In this document: positions 52,830 to 64,000 of the stretch, one piece after another
Layout: each line of letters opens with the position of its first letter
Position numbering within the stretch: position 1 is the stretch's first letter
From: Vesta saturnalis
Lineage: Eukaryota > Arthropoda > Insecta > Coleoptera > Lampyridae
Direction: 5' to 3'
Assembly: GCA_036346205.1 (NCBI GenBank)
Contig: JARFJB010000400.1
Span: 5,077,501-5,141,500 of the forward strand
DNA length: 64,000 nucleotides
The notes under the pieces: generated by a model
Databases searched by the model: none
Seen by the model: the letters and a program-made list of their open reading frames with translations, nothing else
What the model was told of the DNA's origin: nothing
Position numbers and translations under genes: made by a program

Positions 52830-53990
52830 TTATAATTCGAAATATAATTTGCATAAGTTGCTGAATAAGATATTAAATGACATGGAACTAAACGTTTTAA
52901 TTTTTCTGATTTTGCATTTAAAACTTGTTTAAGACTTTTAGGCAAGTTTATTTTATTATGATTTAATTTTCATTATTAAAAGTCAAACAATAAGAAATTC
53001 GCTTTAACCATTCTTTTGATGTACTCATTGTCACGAGTTTCTGATAATGAATGAATACATCAAATTACCTATACCAAATCTGTAATTTAACAACAGAGAA
53101 CACGTAAAAATTACAGTTTGGTACTTTTAATATAGGATTGATTGACTTGAAGAAGTAATGCTGGCTTATTTATGATAAAACGCTAAAAATAGGCTGCTTC
53201 ATCCACACCCGCGTAAAATGCTGTTAAAGGTGAAGTGATAACTTGAAAAATATATTATGGAAGTAATACAGATTTGCAAGTTAGATTTAAAATATGTAGC
53301 AATTTCAATCTTCATTTACGATTATGTAGTTTTGTAATTGTTTAGAGTAGTTTTTACTTTTTTAGTTATAAATTAATTTTTAATTTTTTATGCTTTAGTA
53401 TGTATCGTAAAATATCACTATCATACATATAATGAAAGTATGAATATATGCCGAAGTACAGTTAAAAGTGAAAAAGCTTAAGTGTTAAATACAATTTTCA
53501 TTCAAAATATAATTAGCCCCTAAATTATTTATTATTTATATAACATATGTAGGACAACGTGAAACCGAATCCTAAACAATTTTAGTGTAATAAACTTTTA
53601 ATTCGAAATTAATTTGCGTAATTTGCTGAATAACATATTAAATGTCATTGAACTAAACCTTTAATTTAAATTTAAAACGAGTAGAAACTCGCATTTAAAA
53701 TTTGTTTTAAACTTTAGTAAGTTTTTTAAATTATGATTCACCTTTAATTATTAAAGGCCAAACAATAAGAAATTCACTTTAACAATTTTATTGATGTACG
53801 CTTTGTCATAAGTTTCTAATAATGAATGAATACATCAAATTATACAAAATGTGTACTTTAACAACAGAGAACACGTAAAAATGGTAACGTAAAAATTATA
53901 GTTTGATACGATTGACCTGAAGAAGAAATGCTGACTTATTCATGATAAAGCACTGACAATAGACTTCACTCACACCTGCGTAAAATACTC
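52830..53990 (+). repeat. Diverged tandem duplication with ~775-bp offset
   Basis: Segments 52830-53220 and 53600-53990 share many collinear blocks: AATTTGC-TAA-TTGCTGAATAA, ATATTAAATG, CAAACAATAAGAAATTC, AATGAATGAATACATCAAATTA and AACAACAGAGAACACGTAAAAAT. They also share a final GAAGAA-TGCT-ACTTATT. No coding potential. Between the two lies the 53325-53520 repeat shared with 45700-45880. Confidence 0.8.
53325..53520 (+). repeat. Dispersed repeat, related to 45700-45883
   Basis: Second copy of the repeat into which M2 inserted. Here it is uninterrupted and continues with ATAATTAGCCCC. Confidence 0.7.
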
Positions 53991-53999
53991 ATCATTCTG

Positions 54000-55200
54000 T
54001 AACTCTTGATGCAGTTTAAAGTGTTCTTTTGTATTGAAAATTTGGTAATCTGCTTCTTCCCAAAATCAATTTTAAAAACGTGAATGCTTTTACAAATTGT
54101 GTACGTTTTTGCGAGTGCTCGTAAGTAAAAAAGTAGTTTGTTTAAAATTAAATGTCAGTTTAGTGGGCCAGTTTTTTTGGTCAAATAATAAATACCACTT
54201 GTAAAACGCAATCACGTTTTCAAAAATTTTAATTTTGATTGGGAAGTAGGGACAAATTGGCTATAGTGACTCGTAATTCAATATATACCTTAAAACAATT
54301 TTTTTTGAATGTAGGTAAGCATTTATACTTAACAGACTCCACGCAATAAATAATAATTCCTATTTATTGTAACCCTGATACTGCTTGTTCTCCTCCTTAG
54401 TAATTGGGCGGAGTATGCCTGTTACGGAGAGTACCCTAATAATAATTATTATTATTAGCTAGTGTATTTCTTGATAAATATTCTTAGCCGTTCTCTCCGT
54501 AAAATTGTAATAAATATTTGTGCCAACTCGCAGAATCCTACTTAATACGTAGAATTCCCTATAATCGAACATGCAGTGTAAACGAGGTTATTAGGAAGCG
54601 GATTCGGCCACTTTCTGGACGATTATACTCCGGAGGGACTGAAAGCAATGCGATTTTACTTTTGTGTAAACACGGGATATTGTATTTTCGTCTAGAGTAT
54701 TAAGATGCGCCAGAAATGGCGCCGCCATAAGGTGCCAATTATGTACGCGTGCGGGGATACTTAGCCGCGAGCCATACTGGCACAAGCCCAAAACAGCACG
54801 GGACAACTAAGTGCCGAACAAAAAAAACCATAAGAATACATCTTGTTCATTCTACCACAGATTGTTTATAGAATATATTTTATTGGTGCGTCTCTATCTC
54901 ACTGTTATCCATAGATGGTGCCATTTGTGCTTATAACAATAAAATAACTTGTGCGTTAAGTTTTAACCGTAATAACGTGCCTGCTTTAACGCCTGGCTCT
55001 GAAATTAGTGAAGTGAAAGATATTTTAGCTGAAATTTTTTTCATACGCATAGTGGTAAACTTCTTGGCGGTAAACCAGTTACCCAAGGAAGGAATGTGAT
55101 TGACTGTTCAACTATAATAATTTATTAACCGTCAAAACTGTTCCAATCACATACGGAGAGTAATCTACTAACAGTGACTTTAATTAGCCTGTCATTAATA
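54000..55200. other. Stretch without recognisable gene
   Basis: AT-rich on the left. The part 54520-54800 has a more even base composition but no protein similarity on either strand. Confidence 0.35.
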
Positions 55201-55206
55201 ACAAAA

Positions 55207-55345
55207 AAACACACACGCACACGCACACGCACACGCACACGGTCACGAACACGCACACGCACACGCACACGCACACGCACACGCACACACACACGAACAC
55301 GTACCTGCACACGCACACGCACGCACATACACACACACCACGCGC
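55207..55345. repeat. CACACG minisatellite
   Basis: About 20 units of ACACGC/ACACGA. The Arg/Thr-rich frames across it are artefacts. Confidence 0.93.
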
Positions 55346-55350
55346 ACATG

Positions 55351-55959
<609 letters not shown>

Positions 55960-56395
55960 TATGCTTTTTGAGCGCGACGATTCGGAAGCGGACTCTGCTT
56001 CCGTCATCAGGCTTAGTCCTGAGAAGGACTGTTTTCGCACTTGAGTCGAATTCATATGTTGTATATAAATTTCTTCCCAAGCACTTGACTACTTTTAGAT
56101 TCGATTCAGTGGTCTACTGCTCTCTCCTATGTATGCTCTGCCGCATTCGCATGGTAAGTTATATACACAATTCTTGGAATTCTGATCTTCATTGTATGGT
56201 TTGGTTTTGGTGAGTATTCCCCTGAGCGTTCTGGTCGATTTGAAAGCAGTGCGTATCTTGTATTTGCTGCCTATCCTTCGTATTTTGTCGGAGGTACCTT
56301 GTATATATGGTATTATCGCTGTATATTTAGGTTCTTCTTTTTCGGTTACCCTTTCCCTGTTTAGGTTAGCTGTTAGATCGGAGTAGCCAGTTTCT
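55960..56395 (-). pseudogene. Penelope-like element fragment 3 (thumb/linker and GIY-YIG start)
   Basis: On the minus strand YTAIIPYIQGTSDKIRRI (about 56330) is the end of the reverse transcriptase. TAFKSTRTLRGILTK follows, then CVYNLPCECGRAYIGESSRP (about 56165-56105), the GIY-YIG nuclease start. It breaks soon after, though a terminal segment with VLLRTKPDDGSRVRFR near 56010-55970 fits the family's C-terminus. A one-cysteine-shorter CECG variant of the CxxC motif distinguishes it from the other two fragments. Confidence 0.75.
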
Positions 56396-56467
56396 TTAAG
56401 TGTCCTACCTACACAGAGATCTTATACATTCCCTTGCGGGGTAGGCAAAACAATCGCTGCCTCTTAT

Positions 56468-56930
56468 TTATTTTTCATTCACAATCTTTCTCCATGCTTT
56501 CCTATCTCCGCATACCTCCCTAGCTTCCGCAAGATTCATACATAGTCTCTGACATGCCCTTTTGTTTTTAAAATTCCTTATCTTTCTTTCCTTTATCATA
56601 GATTCTACTACATTCCGCCAAGTTTTACGCGGCCTCAGGCCCTGCCTTTCCCCTAACCTCACCCACATATATTTGTTTCGTTAATCTTGCGTTGTTCATT
56701 CTCTCAATTTGACCAAACCAACGTAATGTACAACTTTTATATCTATCCATCATCGTCTTTTCCTCACCACACTCCCTCATTATGCATTCATTTTTTATCT
56801 TGTCCCTTCTCGTTTTACCACATGCGCTTCTCAGAAATGTCATACCCACGGCATTTATTTTTCTTTCGGGCTTTTTTTTACATACCCATGTCTCACTTCC
56901 ATACAGTACTGACGGGACGAATACGCCATT
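56468..56930 (-). pseudogene. LINE C-terminal region after the reverse transcriptase
   Basis: Two frames, 56849-56625 and 56668-56468. They encode SCTLRWFGQIERMNNARLTK with a basic tail GEVRGKAG, and a closing helical part KRACQRLCMNLAEAREVCGD ending at 56468. This 'RWFGHIERM' end is common to many animal LINEs with an RT of this type. One shift separates the two. Confidence 0.8.
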
Positions 56931-58500
56931 TTAGATTGCTCGTTTCGCAGCTAGGCTCATGCTTTCATTTCTCATTAGCGTCCACATACTTCCAATCGCT
57001 TTCCTTCCAGAAATGACCCTTCGTCCAAACTCGCTTTCAATTGTACCATCTGCAGTAAACATTCTACCGAGATACACTAGCTCGTCCACTTGCTCCACAA
57101 TAAATACTCTACTCTCCTTTCCACCTTCCCGATTGAACACCACAATCTTAGTTTTGTTCACGTTTACCTTTAGGTCCATGCTCTCACAGACTGTATCAAA
57201 CTTCCTCAGAGCGGTTTTGCAGCTCATTCGCACTGTCACTTAATAAGGCTGTGTCATCTGCATACATCAGGAGTCGTACATTTACGTCACCAACCATTAC
57301 ACCATTTGTATCGGTACATGTTTGCCTAAGACATTTAGCCATGTATACATTGAACAACCACGGTGATATCACACAGCCTTGTCGCACTCCTTGCTCAATA
57401 TTAAAGTATTCACTCTCACCTCCTCTCACCCTAACACATGCCCGACTACCGTTGTATACTGCCCTTATTCCTTTTATTAGACCTTTATTTACGCCATACT
57501 CATTTAATATTTCCCACAGCTTCTCTCTATTCACTCTGTCATATGCTTTCTCCAGATCTACAAACGCACAGTACAACTCCTTTTTTACCTTTAAACACTT
57601 TTCGATCACCTGCTGGAGAGCAACCATCTGATCGACACATCCTCTCCCTGGCATGAAGCCACCTTGCACATCCCACATCTTAGATTGTGTAGTTTCTCGT
57701 ACTCTATCAATCAGTATTCTTCCAAATACTTTACCAGGTACGCTGAGCAAGCTTATTCCTCTGTAGTTCTTACAATCACTCTTGTTCCCCTTACCCTTAT
57801 ACAATGGTACAATGATCGCGCTCTTCCAATCACTCGGCACTTTTCCACACATAAGGCATACATTGAATAATTCACGCAATCTTCGTATAAGCTTTGCACC
57901 ACCCTACTTGAGCATTTCACCAGTGATTTCATCTACGCCTGCTTCCCTTGCCGTTTTTCAACCTTCCTACCGTTTTCTCTACCTCATTTATTACAACATC
58001 CTTCTCAGTTTCATTCATCATTTCTTCTATATTCTCCTTATTTAACCCTTCAGTCTTACTTTTCTCACTACTGTACAGCTTTCCGAAATATTCTTGCCAG
58101 CATTTCCTCACTTCACAATCGTCCCATACTATTTCGTTTCTGTCATTCATCACTCCTGCAGCGTTCTGTTTTGGGCCACGTTTTGTATTTTGGACCCATT
58201 TCCAGAAGTTTATTGTTTCCCTCAAAATCATTCTGCATTTTCTCTCCTTCCACAGCCATCACTTCCTCTTTACTTATTCTCACTGCCTCCTTCGCTTCTT
58301 TGTTTCTTAATCTGTACACCTCATACAATCGCTTCTTCTCAGTCTCATTTTTTGCAGCAATCATTGCCATGTACGCATCTTTTTTCTTACTTACTGCCTT
58401 TTTTACCGACTCACTCCACCAAGCACATTTATTCTGTCTACCTACAATCACTCTTCCACATATTCGCAGAGCACAATTCACAACAGAGATTTTCAAGCTT
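56931..58500 (-). pseudogene. LINE reverse transcriptase
   Basis: After a Lys-rich linker (58496-57929) the RT domain is open at 57879-57196: CGKVPSDWKSAIIVPLYKGK, NYRGISLLSVPGKVFGRIL, QGGFMPGRGCVDQM, FVDLEKAYDRVNREKLW (first catalytic D), GVRQGCVISPWLFNVYM and LLMYADDTALLSDS (YADD box). It continues at 57239-56931 with VNVNKTKIVVFNREGG and VYLGRMFTADGTIESE (thumb). Catalytic residues are intact; frameshifts lie near 57900 and 57215. Confidence 0.9.
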
Positions 58501-58541
58501 ATCCATGCACTTTCAACGACAGTGTCTTTTATTTATTCGTT

Positions 58542-59477
58542 TCACACTGTTTCATTCACATTCAACTCTTTACTCACAGCATCTGCGTATTTCATTCTCG
58601 CACCATTATCCACTAGTTTGTCAACCCTAATTCTGGACGTTCGCACTACGTTTGCTTTCCTTCTCCAGAGCCACTTTTGCCCTAAACACACTCCCGATAC
58701 AACCAAAATGTGGTCCGATATACACTCCGCTCCGCGCATTACTTTTGTGTCTTTCACCAGGTTTCTAAGCCGTTCATCATACACTATCAAGTCTATCATA
58801 CTTTTAGATTCATTTCTTTGCCATGTATACATACGCACATTTTTATATTTAAACCACGTTTTGGATACAAACAAGCTTCTCTCCACACAGATGTTCAGCA
58901 GGTGTTCACCGTTCTCATTGATTTTTTGCTCTCCGAACTTTCCTAGAACGCGTTCACTATGTTCTCTCTGTACACCCACCCATCCGTTCATATCCCCCAA
59001 TATTATCACTCTTTCGTTTGGCTTGCATACGTTCAACACGTTCTCTAGTTCATTCCAGAAGTTCTCACGCTCCTGGTCTCTTTCTCCATTCACCGGTGCA
59101 TAGCATGCAATAAGAAAAATTCTTCGAAACTTCACTTTCATTCTAACCCATATTACCCGGGGAGATACCAATTCGTACTGTTTAACACATCTTTTCGCTC
59201 TTTCACTTATGATCACCCCAACTCCTTTTGCGCCATGCACTTCCGTCTCAACTCCTGACCATAGTGCCAGGCTGCATCCTCCATCTCCATGGCATCCTTT
59301 CCTTTGCGCTTTGTCTCCGATACACACAGAATATCAAGGTGTCTTTCGTACATTACATTCGCAATTTCAAATTCTTTACCATGCATACCTCTAACATTCC
59401 ACGTACCGACTCGCCATTTATTCCTTTCATCTGTAAGTAGTAGTAAGTAATGTAGCCACCACACTCCTGGGTGCAAG
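58542..59477 (-). pseudogene. LINE apurinic-type endonuclease domain
   Basis: WRVGTWNVRGMHGKEFEI (about 59430) starts the domain and is followed by HLDILCVSETKRKG. After a shift come WVRMKVKFRRIFLIACYAPV, RVIILGDMNGWVG with the catalytic D-x-N, MYTWQRNESKSMIDLIVY and GAECISDHILVV with the SDH triad. All catalytic motifs are present over two frames (59476-59213 and 59327-58542). It nicks target DNA to prime reverse transcription. Confidence 0.9.
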
Positions 59478-59689
59478 TATCGCCATGCGGTAATGCCATA
59501 TTTTGTTGTGTTGGTGATGCTACACGTCTTTGATGGGAAAACTCTATGTTATGCTGCGTTGGCATGCAGTGTTGTTATGTTACCGGTTGCAGCTTAGTGG
59601 TTAATTCCGTAAAATATAAACGCCAAGGTTCATTCTTCAAAGTTACTTCTTGATCATATTACGATTCGTAGAAATATAAAAATAGAACT

Positions 59690-60010
59690 AGTTCTATTGT
59701 CCTCTTGAACCCGGATGATGGCCGATTTCTGGAAATCTAAAAATAGAACCTATTTTGGGAGAGTCAAAAGTACGTTAACCTTATCAAGGGTATCTAAAAA
59801 TAAAACCAAGACATTGTCCTAGGCCAAAGTTCAATGGCCTCCTCAGGGTCATTGATCTAGAAACAAACTCTAAAGTTCATTGACCTTTTGAACCCAGAAG
59901 TTAGTGGATTCCTGAAAGTGCAAAAATAAAAGCAATGTTTATTGACTTATGACAAAGTTTATTGACCTCTTCAGGATCACTCTAAAATCTTATTATAATC
60001 CTTACCCTTA
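59690..60010. repeat. Loose ~60-bp repeat units ('TTGAACCCGGA...AAATCTAAAAATA'), left cluster
   Basis: Recurring phrases (GTTCATTGACCTCTTGAACCCGGA, GGCCGATTTCTGGAAATCTAAAAATAGAACC, TTATTGAC) repeat several times with variation. The same phrases occur at 61010-61175, on the other side of the LINE fragment at 60081-60960. Class unknown. Confidence 0.6.
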
Positions 60011-60080
60011 TACCTAAACGGTGTCGCGTTTACCTTCTAAATTAATTGTTTACATTATATATCTAGGTTTACACTTTGTT

Positions 60081-60960
60081 TTATTTTACTTCTATAAATA
60101 TTCTGCAATCTTTTCTATTTCTTGCTAAATTATTACCTCTTCCCAGGATTTGCCTCTTTCTTGTATTATTTCTTCTATAACTTGGTTCCATGTTTTCCTT
60201 GGTCTTCCCCATTTCTTTTTTGCCTGTGTCTTTGCTTCTTATACTGTCTTTACTTGTCTTTTGTTGTTTATTCGATGTATATGTCCCCACCAACTGAATT
60301 CTCGTTCTATAAAGTGTAAGATTGGTTGTACTCCTAATTCCCCTCTTATTTAGGTGCTTTTAATCCTGTCCTTTTTGGTCACTCCTATTATTCGTCTAAG
60401 GTATTTCATTTTTGTAGCTTGTATTTTGTTTTCCTGTTTGTTTGAGAGTACGCAAGATTCACTTTCATATGTTAGAACTGATCTATATATTGTGTTAAAG
60501 ACTTTTATCTTGGTGTGATTACTAATTTTTTTCTTATTTATAAAGCTCTCGTTCATTGCATAGTATAGTTTTATTGTTTTGTCTATTCTTTCATCTATTT
60601 CGACTTCGTGTTTTCCTGTTATCAGTAAAGCTACTCCCAAGTATTTATACTCTTTTACTTGTTCTATTTTGCTGTTTTCTATTTGAATATTTGTTTTAAT
60701 ATCCTGTTCTCCAATTACCATTATCTTAGTTTTATCTGTATTTATTTTCGTGCCCTCTTCTTCCATTACTTCTTTCCATATATTTAGATTTCCTTGTAAC
60801 ATTTTTTCATTTCCCGCTGTTATCACCACATCGTCTACGAAAACTCCTTCGGCTATTTCTACTCTTTCTAGGTTCCTGTGTCCTACAGTTTCTTTATGTT
60901 TTTTCGCTTTTCCTGCTAATGTTATCGATATGTATATTAAATAAGGTTGGATTTAATCCC
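60081..60960 (-). pseudogene. LINE reverse transcriptase C-terminal fragment (second LINE)
   Basis: On the minus strand from about 60960: NIYISITLAGKAKKHKETVG, a FVDDVVITAGNEKMLQGNL segment carrying an F-V-D-D variant of the RT box (about 60840), then GTKINTDKTKIMVIGEQDIK, YKYLGVALLITGKHEVEID and MKYLRRIIGVTKKDRIK to 60350. A shifted, Lys/Arg-rich tail (60293-60081) ends the protein. Only the last third of an RT is present. It differs in sequence from the LINE at 56400-59560. Confidence 0.82.
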
Positions 60961-61604
60961 CCTCCCTGTCTTAATTACTTACTTCTCTGTTTTAAACTCT
61001 AAAATCTAAAAATCTAAAAATATAAAACCAAGTTTTTTGATCTCTTTAAGGTCATAGTTCAAAGTTCATTTACCTCTTGAACCCGGAAATTGGCCGTTTC
61101 CTAGAAATCTAAAATATAACCCAAGTTCATTGAACTTGGACAGAAAGTCAGGGTTTATTGACTTAACCCATTGACATTTTCGGGGGAAAATCAATCCTAA
61201 TAGCGTCAAAACTCAATAACTGATGTGAGGGGAAAACTATAATAAAAAGTTTAAAACGTGGATGTGTTCATTAGAAGTTTAAGCGCAGCTGGCAAGACAA
61301 CATATATTATATTTTATTTTTAATGATAGTGCTACAACACCTGTGCATCTAGTTAACATAACCAAAGTTTATAACAAAAATGCAAGGCGTAAGAAAGGAA
61401 TTAAAATTGGATTAAAAGTGTTTCAATTGGAGAACTAAATGTTCACGGGGCAGTAGCCCACATAATATTGTAGTGTATAGCAATTTGTCAACCATCATCA
61501 ATTTGGCCAGAATTCGATCATAGTAGAAGGACCATTTAATAAATGCTAATTATAACATTAATCACCTAACATTCTATAGGTATTGTAAAATCACTCAGAT
61601 TATA
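60961..61604. repeat. Right cluster of the 'TTGAACCCGGA' repeat (61010-61175), then unannotated sequence
   Basis: CTCTTGAACCCGGAAATTGGCCGTTTCCTAGAAATCTAAAATATAACC at about 61075-61125 matches units at 59690-60010. The rest up to 61604 shows nothing recognisable. Confidence 0.55.
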
Positions 61605-62108
61605 CAGTGCGTCTTAGAAGTAATGTTTCAATAATAATTAATGGAGACCTGTTCGAAAACACACTCGAGCCCTTCGAAAATACAGGGTCTTCCAAAAACA
61701 GCTATTTTTTTTAAATGTCACCCCCTGTCTATCACGACATTTTTGGATTCTACGGAAAATTCTAGACATACAGTGCCCTATACCTACCCTCAACTGTTTT
61801 TGAAATATTTAAATTTTGTTACGGATTGCATTCTATTATCTTTGGTTTTTAGTTACTACATTTCGAAAATAAAACATGGAGAAATATATGTTCCTGGTTG
61901 TAAATTCAGTATTAATAATACCTTAGTAGTTGCTAGGTTATAGGATGGTCAAATAATGTCAAAATTAAATATTGCGGAATTAACTGAACGCGAAAAAGTG
62001 TATTGTTGGTGTTTGGTGCTAGAGTTTATTTATCGCTATCCTTACTGTTTGGTTTGGTTTGCGTGCGTGCGTGCGTGAGTGCGTGCGTGTGTGTGTGTGT
62101 GTGTGGTG

Positions 62109-62164
<56 letters not shown>

Positions 62165-62653
62165 TGTGTGTGTGTAAACGTTTTTATAACGTATTTCTGA
62201 AATAGCTACATATTTCAAGGGTATGGAATATAGACATTAAACATAGATTCATTATCCTCTATGCAATTTTTTCATATGACCCGTAATTTTGCGGCAAAAA
62301 TTCCTGAGGCAGAATTTAAGTGTTAGTTCAAATTCTTTCAATATCTGAACAGCGATCTACTTTATAGGAATATGTGGAAATATATTTTATAAAAAATTTT
62401 ATCTTGGATACCTTTCTTTATAAAGTTTTTTAACACACAGTCAAATAAGTCTAAAAATTAGTTAAATAAGATTGAAAAAGAGCGGGCGCGCCTGTGTGTG
62501 TGTGTGTGTGTGCATACTAGCACAGCTGTTCTTGGAACACCTGCTATAGAAATGTTTGTGTAAAATGTTTTAAACAAAAAAAAAACGAAATCGACAGGTA
62601 CGAGCTTAACACGTCCCATTTAATTATTATTGAATTACTTCGGGGATGCACTG
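61605..62653 (+). mobile_element. Internally deleted Tc1/mariner element with ~45-bp TIRs
   Basis: Flanked by TA (61603-61604 and 62654-62655). Ends are CAGTGCGTCTTAGAAGTAATGTTTCAATAATAATTAATGG and, inverted, CAGTGCATCCCCGAAGTAATTCAATAATAATTAAATGG. Length is 1049 bp. At about 61956 the plus strand encodes MSKLNIAELTEREKVYCWC, similar to the first helix of mariner-type transposases with an 'LTEREK' start. The frame then runs into GT microsatellites. No catalytic domain remains. Confidence 0.8.
62055..62175. repeat. (GT)n microsatellite inside the mariner remnant
   Basis: GCGTGCGT units followed by long (GT)n, interrupted by GGTGGTGCG and GATG. A short (TG)n also occurs at 62493-62512. Confidence 0.95.
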
Positions 62654-62659
62654 TATATA

Positions 62660-63005
62660 AGGTACAGATTATTAATTTTTTTTTTAATTTAGTTGATTTA
62701 ATTCAGGTATAATCTGTTGAATACTAATTGTACCTACTATAAAAAAGAAACTAGTTCTGTTAATCGTGGATTGCCAACCTCATTGAATAGTACGTTATTG
62801 TCAACCACAAGTATTTAATGCCTAATAATAGTACGAACGCAGGTAGCATTACGTTTAAGACACAATTCGTGATAATTGTAACTTGGAAAATATCTATAAA
62901 GGAAAGGAAAAAGTTAACCAAACGCTCTTTGGGGTGCATTATTGAATACAATGCATGTTTTAAAAAATCTGATGTGTTGTAAAAAGATTATTTATGAGTG
63001 TTTTA
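62660..63005. other. Stretch without recognisable gene
   Basis: AT-rich; no coding or repeat similarity noticed. Confidence 0.35.
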
Positions 63006-63275
63006 GGGGGGGGGCGTGTACGCGAGTGTGTGGGTGCGTACATGTGTGCGTGGGTGTGTGGGTGTGGGTGTGGGTGTGAGTGTGGGTGTGGGTGTAGGTG
63101 TGGATGTGGGTGTGGGAGTGGGTGTGTGCGTGCGTGCGTACGTACATGCATGAGTGTGTAACGGTGTACGTGCGTGTTTGTGTCCGCTTCTGTGTGTGCG
63201 TTGGTGTGTGTTTGTATGTGTGGATGTGTTTGCATAAGGTTGTGTGTGTGTGTGTGAGTGTGTGTGTTTTTGTGG

Positions 63276-63359
<84 letters not shown>

Positions 63360-63415
63360 AGTGTGTGCATGTGTGTGTATGCGTGTGTGTGGGTGCATGT
63401 GTGCGTCTCTGCGTC
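63006..63415. repeat. Long compound GT/GGTGTG repeat
   Basis: Starts with a G tract (63006-63013), then GGTGTG units, CGTGCGTACG units and long (GT)n to about 63350. Open frames on both strands across it (Cys/Val-rich and His/Thr-rich) are products of the repeat. Confidence 0.95.
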
Positions 63416-63689
63416 TTGCGGCAACTGTCAGGTGTGCCGAAGGTATCAACGTTCTTCGTACCGTGGCGCGATAACAAATAAATCTATGCAGGTGGAAATG
63501 ATACGTATGCTCGGCTAACGTTAGATGGTGAAGGAAACGGAGCGGATTCGGCTCTGCAACGTTAACCCTATTTACGTTTGTGGGCGCCAGACCTACCTAG
63601 TGGACCGTTCATTAGGTCAAATGAACTAGTAGTTCCACCATGCGCATAAATATCAGATAAACACAACGTCGCTATAAGTTTGATTTTAT

Positions 63690-63736
<47 letters not shown>

Positions 63737-64000
63737 TAGGCAAGACACGATTCTTAAAGTACACCACTAAAGGTGGCAAGTGAAAAGGGTGACCTGAATT
63801 TCAAGGCACTAAAGAACAATCGTTCTGAACTTAACAACACCCTAATCCTGATTAGGACCCGAATAATTAGGTATTAGGTTACTATACAAGCTACGGATTA
63901 ATCTAATTGACACAACAATTTTCTTATAGAATGCAATAACTGGCTTCCATAAGGGAAAGGTGAAAACTTAGATCCAATCGTGTAGGTTTGATTCTAATAT
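63416..64000. repeat. Right end of the window: unique sequence with (TA)n at 63696-63733
   Basis: About 19 TA units near the middle. Nothing else recognised on either strand. Confidence 0.6.

Larger units (their letters stand above)
56400..59560 (-). mobile_element. Nearly full-length LINE (RTE-like), endonuclease plus reverse transcriptase
   Basis: Reading down from about 59560 there is an APE-type endonuclease, a linker, a reverse transcriptase and a C-terminal extension. This is one long protein broken by several frameshifts. GTWNVRGM, GDMNGWVG, FVDLEKAYDRVNREKLW and YADDTALL together point to RTE or a related clade. The 3' end abuts the Penelope-like fragment 3 at about 56395. Confidence 0.85.

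Noticed and set aside
58094..59103. Long plus-strand frames (178 and 310 codons)
   Set aside because: They are antisense shadows of the LINE endonuclease and linker; they lack family similarity and the minus strand has clear catalytic motifs.
63098..63518. Open frames rich in Cys/Val or His/Thr on both strands
   Set aside because: They are translations of GT and GGTGTG repeats and do not depend on any gene signal.

Overview
The window looks like a transposon graveyard from an arthropod genome, most likely an insect. It is AT-rich, has long (TA)n, (GT)n and (ATT)n microsatellites, and contains GT-AG introns. Its elements are Ty3/gypsy, BEL/Pao, Penelope-like, LINE, mariner, pogo and Polinton/Maverick. 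I recognise no ordinary host gene, rRNA or CRISPR array. Nearly every coding region carries stops or frameshifts, so most are called pseudogenes. The species cannot be told from the sequence.

Layout. 1-2860: Ty3/gypsy pol remnant on the minus strand, running off the left edge. 2860-9000: mostly non-coding, with dispersed repeats and a CA-rich minisatellite. 9050-18293: a complete-ended Polinton (P1) with long terminal inverted repeats (TIRs), a 6-bp target duplication GATATG and the virion-type gene set, but no DNA polymerase. P1 sits in a LINE whose 3' part continues at 18300-18690 and 22086-22545; a mariner relative (18691-22085) interrupts that LINE a second time. 23661-30322: a BEL/Pao element with both LTRs and a PHD-finger Gag, inserted in the PHD-coding end of a pogo-like transposase (30323-31640 plus 23610-23660). 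31690-43135: a second Polinton zone with protein-primed polymerase, capsid genes, ATPase and two successive sets of late genes each ending in a chromodomain integrase (P2 and P3). Penelope-like GIY-YIG pieces lie beside and inside it. 43415-44046: an unrecognised protein. 44480-44940: tandem repeats. 45884-48819: a second mariner relative, with a solo end at 49604-50118. 52830-53990: a diverged tandem duplication. 55960-56395: a third Penelope-like piece. 56400-59560: an almost full-length LINE (endonuclease plus reverse transcriptase). 60081-60960: another LINE fragment. 61605-62653: a deleted Tc1/mariner element. Microsatellites fill the right end.

How the parts relate. P1 carries packaging ATPase, a small hydrophobic protein, integrase, penton, a pVI-like protein, major capsid protein, an 'EGF/QGF' protein and an adenain-like protease in one direction. 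These are parts of a virion and an integration system, now decayed. P2 adds the polymerase that P1 lacks and has a divergent layout. The two mariners share TIRs of about 0.82 kb; the second has a clear intron between the DNA-binding and catalytic parts. The nested insertions give a relative order of events. All boundaries and alignments were read by eye and none was checked against a database.
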